Positions 55,341-64,000 of a stretch of DNA of 64,000 nucleotides are shown here, one piece after another. The position numbers were made by a program, and so were the translations under genes. The first letter of the stretch is position 1, and each line of letters opens with the position of its first letter. Under the pieces are notes generated by a model. It had not been told where the DNA came from. It made no database searches and saw only the letters and a program-made list of their open reading frames with translations. The DNA is from Linnemannia elongata (lineage: Eukaryota; Mortierellomycota; Mortierellomycetes; Mortierellales; Mortierellaceae), in assembly GCA_036320915.1 (NCBI GenBank), contig JAXBDG010000025.1, positions 186,001 through 250,000 on the forward strand. Direction: 5' to 3'.

Positions 55341-57794
55341 CTACTTGCTTTTCCAGAACGCAAACGCGTCTACCTTCTCATCCTCCTCCTCCTCTTCTTC
55401 TTCTCCGCCGACGCCGCTTTCTGTCGTCTTCTTTCCAGCTCCGTCACCACCGTCCTCAGTGCCCGTTCCAGTATTCGCCTTGAGAGACGCAATCGCCTGC
55501 TTAACAGATCCACTTGCAGGCTTCACATCCTCCACCAACCCCTCAGATTTGACAATCGTTTTTGCCCCTCCCGCACCACTCTTCATCGTCGCTGTTCCTA
55601 CCGCCGGCGATGAAACTGATTTTTGTTGCTCCTGGTTAGCTCCAGAGAGTTTAAAGACAGAAGCGGCTTGAACGGTTCCCAACCCTGCCATCTTGACCTT
55701 GTTGGCAGTAGCTCCATGTGGTTGGTGATGATGGCTACCTCCGACCTTTGCAACGCCCATAGAGTGCACTGCCGCGACCGCCTTGGTGGCTGGCGTGGTG
55801 GCTGCAGATCCGGTGAACGACAACGGCTTGACCGTAGGGATCACAGGCTGGACGTGACGGTCACCACCGGGGGTATGGGCTGATGGTGGCACAGGTGCCG
55901 TAGAGCCAACAGTTGTCTGTTTGACGCCGGTCAATGTCGAGATGCCGCCACCGACAGGTTTGCTAGAAGCATTGACAGCAGGAGGCCCAAACGACTTCTT
56001 CAGCTCCGAGACCGAAGGGGGTGGTGCAGCTGCCTCCTCTGCCTTGTCGTCCTTGTTGACCACCGTCACTGCACTCTTGGCCTTGGGTGCAATCTTGCCA
56101 GGCAATCCGGCATGGGCGCCACCCGTTATCGCCGTCGAGGACGTAGTAGATTCAGACTCGGCAGACTTATTGTTGTACTCTTTGGTCCGCTGCTGCACGC
56201 TAGGTAGACTTGGGCTCTCTAGACCAAAGTCCGATTTGCTAGGAACCTCAATGCCCGCAGATCCAAGACCCAATCCCATCGATGCAATCGCTGCGTGTCG
56301 GGCACTTCCTCCCTTGCCCCGTGGATCCAGACCTGGCAACAGTACCTTGGACTTGTTCGCTGCTACCGTTGCCAAAGAGACAGGCGAAGCCGGTGTTGAC
56401 GAAGAATTGGAGGAGATGGACGAAACACTAGACATCGTCGGCCGAATAATACCGATCTCTGCTGCATTCTTCTCTGCCACCTTGTTGGGAATAGGGGTCG
56501 ACCTATCGTTGGTGAATGGGGTTGCCGCTGTCCCTGGCTGCTGAGTCTTGAGCTGAGATGGCTTGAAAAGAGTTTCGGTTTCGCGCAGCTTCGGGCTGGG
56601 GCGATCTGCTTTGCTGTCGTCCTTCTTCACAACCTCCTTCTGCGGCTGCTTGTCCTCCTTGATCTCCCTGGTCTTGTCCTGCTTGAATACTACCGGATGG
56701 GCAGGGATGTCTACAAGAGCTGGCTCAGAGCTGGCATCCACATGCGAGTCAGTGTCGTCGTCAATATCATCGTCGTCATCATCGTCGTCGACCTCCTCCG
56801 TGCCATCTTGTTTGTCTCCCTCAGCGCTCCGAAGGAAACCGTACTTCCTGGGTGGCGGAGGAGCTGGTCGTCGGAAAGCGCCGTCTTTGTGAATGACAGA
56901 AGAAGCTGGCAAAACTGTAGGCAATCCTGTTCGGCGGCTCGCGGGTGGTGGAGGTGCATACTTCTTGACCGATGGCAATGGTGACGCTGCACCATTGGAG
57001 TCAGGTCCTCTGCCTGCATTCGGAGACATGACGGGCAACACAGGTGAGCTGCTGTCAATATCTATGGAGATGTGCCGTAGACAGAGAGAAATAGTAGCAG
57101 ATGATAAGTAAACGGATCAAATTCGTCATAGGAAAGGAATGACATGAATCGATTGCTTACCTCCAAGGAGATCGACAGCAGGCTTCCTGGCAGGTGGACT
57201 TGGGGCAGGTCTGGGCGCCAAGGTGGACGGGGTAGGAGAGCTGGCACCTTGTCTAGGTGGTGCAGCCTTAGCGCTGGTACCATTGGTGTCGGTAATGGTC
57301 TTGTCTCCTTCGAACGGGTTCTTATTGTTGGAGGGAACTCTCTTGACCGTGTCTTCCAATGGATCGTTCCACCATTGATGGCTTTCCGAGCTAGGCTTTT
57401 GGCCTATATAATTCAATTCAGATCGAAGAACGATTAGACGCATATCGAACCACGCAGGTTCATGAACAATGAGGATTTCAACTGCAGTTCCCTGCTTACC
57501 GGTGCTTTGAGGAACACGGTCGTAGGGCATGCCGAACTGATTGGACGCGATCAGCTTGCCACCGAGTTCAACATCACGCGTGAACCCATTTCCTGCGGGC
57601 TGCTGTTCCTTGCTAGCCACTGTCTTAATGGAGCTGTTACGGTAAAGTGTCTGCTCCATCTTTTCTTTGGCCTGAGAATCCAGCATCGTCAACTCCAACA
57701 CAAACATCGACATCACTAGTAGCAAATTCCACATAGTAAAAAGTCATTGGTTTTCCTTTCAGTCAACTATTTTGTGAAAAAAAGCACCGTTACT

Positions 57795-57832
<38 letters not shown>

Positions 57833-60800
57833 AAGGGACTGCGCATGACATAAAAGCGCTTACCAGGTCTGTGATCGGACGTCCTGAACTCGGCACGATC
57901 ATAGCTCGTTTGGTAAATCTGAGGAAGCAAGAGGTATCGCGGCCCATGTTAGTCTTTCATATTCTCACAGCAAGCAGACAACGCTAGTTACCTCGCCCGG
58001 TAGAATGAGAATCGAGAAGAAACGTACATCTCTTCCTTTGTAGAGAATGCGGTCAGTCCAGGCAGGTGCTCGGTACTTTTCGCTGGTGTCGTAGTTGTCG
58101 GTGCCAATGTCATAACGGTAGGTGGGTGCAAATGCGATGATGCCCTCCTTGTATCCATAGAACGCCTCTCCATAATCGATCGAGCGCTTCAGTTGGTCAC
58201 AGCGGAAGATCTCAAAGTAGTTGCCTTGGCTGACAAGCGCACGGATCTAAGACGCAGAGTGGAATGCCATAGAGGGCGTTGTTTGTCAGATAAATTCAGC
58301 TGGCATTGGAGGCACTACTTGGTAAGGCAGACAATAATGAACGAGTAACATACCTGATCGTTTTCCATGTCGACGCGATAGTTGAAATCTCCGCACCAAA
58401 GGATAATACTACGCAATGAAAAAATGAGGACACGTGAGATAAGGCACAATGCTCGCGTTCCACTTCCAGAAGATCAGAACGTCAAGAGAAGCTTACTCAT
58501 GACTGGCAATGTTACGACCTCTTGCAAACGTGAGGCCGTTGTTGATAGTATGAAAATCGTTATTTCGTTCCTGGAGATTATCCTGTCCGGAAGCAAGATG
58601 AGATGTCACCAAGCAAAGTTCAGTCTCATAGTAGTTCATCCTAATAGCGACAGCTCCCTTGTTGCCTGCCATGCCACCCATTCCTGTCTAATCGTATGGT
58701 CACCAACAAGGAATGAGTTAACAATTGCCTCCACCAATATAGTGACAGTCTGAAAATGCGAGAATCATATGCAAGTGATTGACAGTGCACACAACGATAC
58801 CTTCTTAATGGCACACTCCACATTGCGGATGTGAGGAAGGCTGGACTCTTTTGCATAGATCATCAGGGCAGCTCCAACCAGCTGTCCCGAGCGAAGTTGG
58901 GCATAGCGCGCTCCTCCCCGGCGGTTAATCGTCCTCTCAATCTCATGCTCCCAAACCCGTCGCTTGCCTTCGTCCGTAGCCATGATTTGCTTTGGTGTAA
59001 GTTTTACAATCTCCTGGAATCCAATCACGTAAAGGTCGGGTTCCGGTACATCTATTCATGAACAAGGCGTTAAAGAATGGTTAATAGGGATCGACAAATA
59101 ATCCTTGAACCTTACCTAGCTTCACAGTGGTCATGGGATCGTACCTTTGTCGAAACAGAGCCATGGATCAAGGGTCTCCTCAGAAGGCGGCTTTCCGTTA
59201 AGGTTGTAGGTTCCCACAAAGACATCGATTTGCACCTTTTGCGAATATTCGCCTAACCGTGCCTTCACTTCCGATGCGATCGAGTCGTGAACAGGGTCAT
59301 AGATGGTCACCGGGCTTTGGTGTGACATTTTTCCCTGTATGTTTGAGGGCATGGTTGAAAGCGGGTTAGCCAATATGGTTCCAGCTTATAGGCAAACACA
59401 GAAGTGCGTGAGCAGGGCGTGACTAAATGAAGAAGCCAGTTTACCAAGAGAATGTCAATGACTTCTTGGCGATCCTTGTCCTGGAAGTTGTTGATGTAGA
59501 AACGGTTGATGGATTTAGTGGCGTCGCCGAGCATGCTCGCAAAGGACATTTTGCCCGAACGAGTGACATCCGACTTGAGTGCTCCTGTGCCCGTGTAGAT
59601 CTTGGACAGCATGTCACCATTGTCGCCCCAAAGTTGAGAGTGGATCGCCATCAGGCTAGAGAACCGGCTATCCTGAGGGAAAAGACTGTGGATCATGTAT
59701 TCGGTCGCTTCTCTTGACAAGCTGCTCTGAATCACGTTCGTTCTATTTTCAAATTAGAGTAAAGGTCAAAACATACCATAATTAGTTCGCTTTTTCCTTT
59801 TCTCTGGCAGCAATTGTAAACCATGCACCCGTTGCATAAACATTCAACGTACCGATCCAAACAGTCAAGACAGTTAGTACGGAAGACACCGCGCTGAGTC
59901 TGGATGATAGAGTTGGAGAGGAGATCGTGGTAAAAGTATCCATAGCGCTCTGAATCGCCACGGATATGCTGCAGCAGGTTTTGGACTTGCTCATAGTTGC
60001 CACCCTTGACCTGGGAATGATAGTCAAACCGCGTCATATGGATGTGCTTCAAGATCGGCTTGAGAGCCTCGACCTGGCCCCTGTATTCCTGTGAGAGGGT
60101 GACCTCGCCTTGGTCCTTGATACCCAACAGGTCGATAATATGAACATCTTCGTATTTCTGAATCAGTTCCTCAAAATGCCTCCTCACTGCCGGTTTTGTC
60201 GCATCGCTTCCTCTCGAAAGCTGAATCTTGTGGCTCGCCAGCTGCAATCCTTGCTGTTCCCAAAACACTATAATTTTTGTGGAGGGGGAGGACGGTGTTA
60301 GTGGAACGATCGTGATTATTGACATTATTAACATTAGTCCAATTCACGCGCAAATATGCGAGATCTTCTTAGAAATTGCAATGTACCTGGCACACTTCCG
60401 CGGATCTGGGTATAAGCGAAACACCATTCAGAGTTGGACAATATCGTCTCAGTCTAGATGTAAAAAAGCGGGTCTAATTGGTGAGTTTTTCTGGTACATG
60501 CTTTTCTCCGGTATCAATTCACAATTGCGCCAAGTCAGTCCTCCGTATTCATGAGAATTGATGAGGATGACGGTACCTCGACAAAGTTGGCTACGTTTCC
60601 ATTATCGTCAATCCCGCGAGTGTTGTAGCGTGTGCCTATCAATGTAATGAACTGACTATATGAGTACTTCCGTTGACGAAAGTGGCATGCGTGCGACATC
60701 GGCGAATGTCTTTTTCCTTTTGCCGTACCTGCGCGCCGTGAGCTGAGCCTCGAGATCACGGAAATCTGTCCCTGCGTTGTCGCAGTCCTGAAGGGTTGGC

Positions 60801-62096
60801 ATCCAACGTATCCTTGAATGACATGAACCTAGTTGAGGTTGCCCGATAGGAGTTACTGTCAGCATTGGATGGTTGATGTAGTTACAATGTATCGCAATCG
60901 ATTGCTTGAAGAGTGTGTCGTTTTGTGGCAACTTTACCAACAAGCCTCCAAAGTCCATTTCTTCTCGTTCCTGTTCGTCGAGGTGGGACCGGAAGGTCAA
61001 GAGTTCCGACAGCATGAAGTGATTCCAAAGATAGCTTTGGTCATAGTTCTGGTTGGCCTCTGCGCTGCGTATTTCCTGCAATTGAAGCGTTCTATATCCA
61101 AAGTAAAGGAGTGAGGTCGAGTACCCCCGATTGACAAGATATGCGCGTTAATGGGAGTGAACCTTTGGAGTGATTACCCAAGAGAATCCCTTTTCCCGCT
61201 TTCTTTTTTCCGTGCCTTTTCACTTGTTCATTGGTCCTCCTTGCCTCTGCCGTGTAATTATCCTGGATTCTTCATTGTATCGATGCCCTTTGTTCTCCTT
61301 TCGTGCTTTGTCATTGTTAACTCTGCCTCGGCCTGACATCCATGCTACTGCTTGTTAAGCAGGACACGATACAAGAAGCGACAGCAAGCAACTGAGTGAG
61401 CAAAAGAAATGTTTCGAAAGAACAACTTGCCTGGATTGGATGGACCGTGTGAGATCGAACTGAGGGGAAAAATAAAAGCCGCCGTTGCAGAGAACCTTTT
61501 CGAGTTCCCGACAAGGGTGAGGCATTAATCCTGGTCCCTCTGTATCACTAGTATACTCAGGATTGACGGGTGCAGGGATCATATCCTCGTCTGGAGTCTC
61601 ACCCGTCAGAGAAAAGAACTTGACTGCAATGATCTTGTAGACAGATTCGCCCATGCGCAAGTCTCCGACCTTTGAGCATCCTGTGACCAGCGCAATGAAC
61701 GTGTCTATATGGAAACCGATTGAGGAAAAGGAGAAAGATGTGTAAGTTACGTTTTCCTTGTTGTGAGATGATGCTCGCCATGAGCATCATTGAAAACAAG
61801 TAGACACGAAAAGAATGAACGAGTGAAAGAGAATTACCGTTGGCATGGTGCATGAGGCCGAGACAGCCGTAGACAGGACGGGAGTGGACTTTTCTATAGA
61901 AACCCTGGTGAAAGTCGGCAGCGGGCTCGAGCCTGACGGCGACTTTGAGCAGACCAGTCTGAGTGTGTTCGTCGTGAGGAGAGAAGTAAAGGATGTTTCC
62001 CTGAGAGGCAGGGTCGAGGCGGTTGCTGCCGCAGGGTCTGAGGGCGATTGTCCTTGCGGCCTGGCCATGGGAGGACAGATAGACCTCTGACTGCAT
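55341..62096 (-). CDS. Synaptojanin-type phosphoinositide phosphatase (SAC + 5-phosphatase)
   Basis: Removes phosphates from PI(4,5)P2 and other phosphoinositides in endocytosis and actin control (Inp51/52/53 class). Seventeen exons: 62096-61838, 61704-61431, 61091-60938, 60828-60729, 60635-60577, 60453-60387, 60267-59853, 59742-59445, 59334-59145, 59051-58801, 58687-58497, 58408-58354, 58246-58028, 57918-57864, 57715-57500, 57403-57161, 57061-55341; 4767 nt, 1588 aa. The SAC domain has ISRLSSRRAGTRYNTRG, TQIRGSVPVFWEQ and the active-site CLDCLDRT (C-x5-R) near 437-444. The 5-phosphatase has VFVGTYNLNG near 571, GGMAGNKGAVAIR near 691, WCGDFNYR near 757, PAWTDRIL near 832 and TSDHRP near 860. 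The tail of about 650 residues is Pro/Ser/Ala-rich with one NPF (EH-domain ligand) near 965 and several PPPP runs for SH3 partners. The second intron has a GC donor. Confidence 0.96.
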
Positions 62097-63920
62097 TGTA
62101 AGAGAAGTTGTTGTTGTTGTGCTGTTCAGAGGAAGAGGAAGAGGAAGAGAGGTGGGTATTCAATTGACGTAATTGGCGGGTTGGCGGGGAGTGTCGAAGG
62201 TGTGTAGGATAGAAGTGAGGGTAGATAAGGGTGCAGGTAAGGGTAGGGGTGTGAGCGAGGAAGTGGTAGATAGAGGAGGGGATATGAGAAGAGAAGAAAT
62301 GAGAAGGGACACGACACCATTGACTGAATGAAGGAGCGGGAAAAAAGGAGCTCGAAATTCGATTCCACAGCCACAACGAACAGTTGAAAAGGGACTGCTC
62401 TCTTTTCCGTTCAGGCATTCGACTCATTCGAGGCATTCGAGGATTGGATGAGGCGAGAATGAATGAATTTGGGCTTGGGTATTGGGCTTGGCTCAACAGT
62501 CGCGATCGACTCTTTCATTCTAAAAAAAAAAACAAAGTAAAAAAATAGAAAAAATGCAGTGGAACACAAAAGGGTAACATGAATACCATGGCGCCTGACT
62601 AACATGCCGGTGTAGTTACCGTTCGCTCCCACTGTCAGTATATACCAGTAAAACGGGCGCGCACCATCTGATAACCAACGCTGGCGGATCTTCAGGGGTC
62701 AAAAAGGCCTCACAAATACACGCATAACTTTATTTTTTTGTCAACTTGATTCAATTAACTAACACCCAGGCATGGATCCTGGAGATGCCCTGTTCAAGCA
62801 AATCCCGCGATCTATCTGCTCTTCTCAAATAGACGATGACGGCTACATCCTTCATGACCCTGCAAACAACTCTTTTTTTCTTTCTTGCTTATCAACCAGA
62901 ACACGAACATGGACAAATTACACGAATAATGACACCCTAGGCCATCTACGATGTATCAGGGATCAATGGAAAAGAGGGCCATCACTCTCCATCAATCATC
63001 CATCGTGGCCAACCATCACCAACTATTTGAACACGCGTCTTTCTTTCTTTTTTTTTCAGAATTCGTAGCATCCATTATCTTTCTATCTTTGTTTTAGCCT
63101 TTCTTCTCTCCACATACTCCCACGTTCCAAACCTACCATCCTTCTCCCCTCCCGCTGTCGTCAAGAATACCGTCGACGCCTAGCATTGCGCAGATCACCC
63201 CATTGTTAAATAAATGCCAAGAAAGTGTACCGAACGGAATTTTTGATCCAAAGAAAAGTATAGGGCTCCATCGGCTATTTTCTCGCAATTAACTGTTGCC
63301 TTCTTCAAAGCGAAGATATGCATATGCCCTTAAAACAAACGCAAGAAGCATGACGATGTCCAACCGGACAATGGATGAATCTAAACAGCAATGGAATCGA
63401 AGCGCCCGTTCATTTTGCTTGAATTTGGTGGATCCTGCAGGCTCTTACACCGGATCCGCCCTTTGGGGTGAAGAAAAAACAATGCAACGCAAGAGTCTAA
63501 CCCTTGACAAACTTGTCAAACCTATCTAGTAATACAGCTCAACTGACTCACGCCTTATTATTGTATGACGCGTTCTTTTAGCTTCTGTACATGTTATAGG
63601 CGATGAAAAACTGGCAGCAGCAAGTCGTCCAACCTTTTCTTAATGGATATTGATCTCGGACGACAAGAATGTATTGGAAACTGTTTTCTGAGAGAAGCAT
63701 TCATGACATGGTCAAAGCCAAGCAAAGTAAGTAACCAAGGATAGGTGGTTGGTTTCAGTTGTTGTCTGACTTTCGGGGTGTGAGTTTTTTTGGAAGCCAA
63801 CTGCAGCTCGTGCCACCTCAACTCTGTCTTGCCTCATGTCCTTTCCTTTCAAAACCGGTCGGTAAACTCGCTAACAATGCAAATGACGTATTGCTGCCTG
63901 TTCGTTATTTATGTTCACAG
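62097..63920. other. Intergenic, no confident gene
   Basis: Synaptojanin leader and promoter (GA-rich on plus strand, 62120-62300), then mixed sequence. A 98-codon frame at 62772-63068 (MDPGDALFKQIPRSICSSQI...) could be a small gene or a first exon but shows no domain and ends in a Phe run. No other candidate stands out. Confidence 0.45.
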
Positions 63921-64000
63921 CCCAGGAATGAGGATAGAAAAGAGAAAGAGGAGGAAGGCGCCATACCCATCAACAAGGAGAACAAGGCCATGAATGAGCC
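63921..64000 (+). CDS. Possible internal exon of a gene continuing past the right edge
   Basis: After an acceptor-like TTCACAG at 63914-63920 the frame reads PRNEDRKEKEEEGAIPINKE and stays open to the window end. The charged, low-aromatic composition fits a disordered coding segment. No upstream exon was identified, so this is tentative. Confidence 0.3.

Noticed and set aside
62772..63068. Small 98-codon gene
   Set aside because: No homology-bearing motif, ends in a Phe run from a T tract, and no leader features; noted only as a possibility.

Overview
The window reads as nuclear DNA of a filamentous, early-diverging fungus; a Mortierella-like (Mortierellomycotina) source is my inference. Supporting signs are split genes with introns of about 50-450 nt, GT-AG borders with acceptors mostly ending TAG, CT-rich leaders, many long A/T homopolymers, and typically eukaryotic proteins. 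Nothing bacterial, plasmid or viral was seen. I rebuilt exon models by hand; each complete model closes in frame.

Left part (1-19 kb): two tandem FAD-dependent monooxygenase paralogs on the minus strand (the first runs off the left edge); malonyl-CoA decarboxylase (minus) with an easily missed upstream exon encoding a mitochondrial-type leader; a WD40 relic; a small cluster of Cys/His-rich proteins (two intact copies, one broken copy between them); a Golgi-type membrane glycosyltransferase candidate; and the splicing factor CWC25.

Centre (19-45 kb): CWC25 and a kinesin-14 motor share a 345-bp divergent promoter. Then follow a POT1-like telomere-end protein without a visible first OB fold, a gene-poor stretch, an OPT oligopeptide transporter, a repeat island with a tRNA-like sequence and a real tRNA-Leu(CAG), the RNA polymerase II import factor Iwr1, an LSD1-type histone demethylase with AT-hooks, and very-long-chain 3-oxoacyl-CoA reductase.

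Right part (45-64 kb), minus strand: a polo-like kinase of about 2245 residues, whose kinase and polo-box regions are separated by over 1100 residues of Gln/Ser/His-rich sequence, and a 17-exon synaptojanin-type phosphoinositide phosphatase (SAC plus 5-phosphatase). The last 80 bases may be an exon of a further gene.

Most genes are housekeeping and unrelated in pathway; there is no operon or biosynthetic cluster. The least familiar element is the Cys/His-rich family at 10.0-12.6 kb, with a duplicated C-x9-C...C-x2-H unit. Other points of interest are two GC-AG introns, the POT1 architecture, the giant polo linker and the tRNA-like repeat near 34.5 kb.
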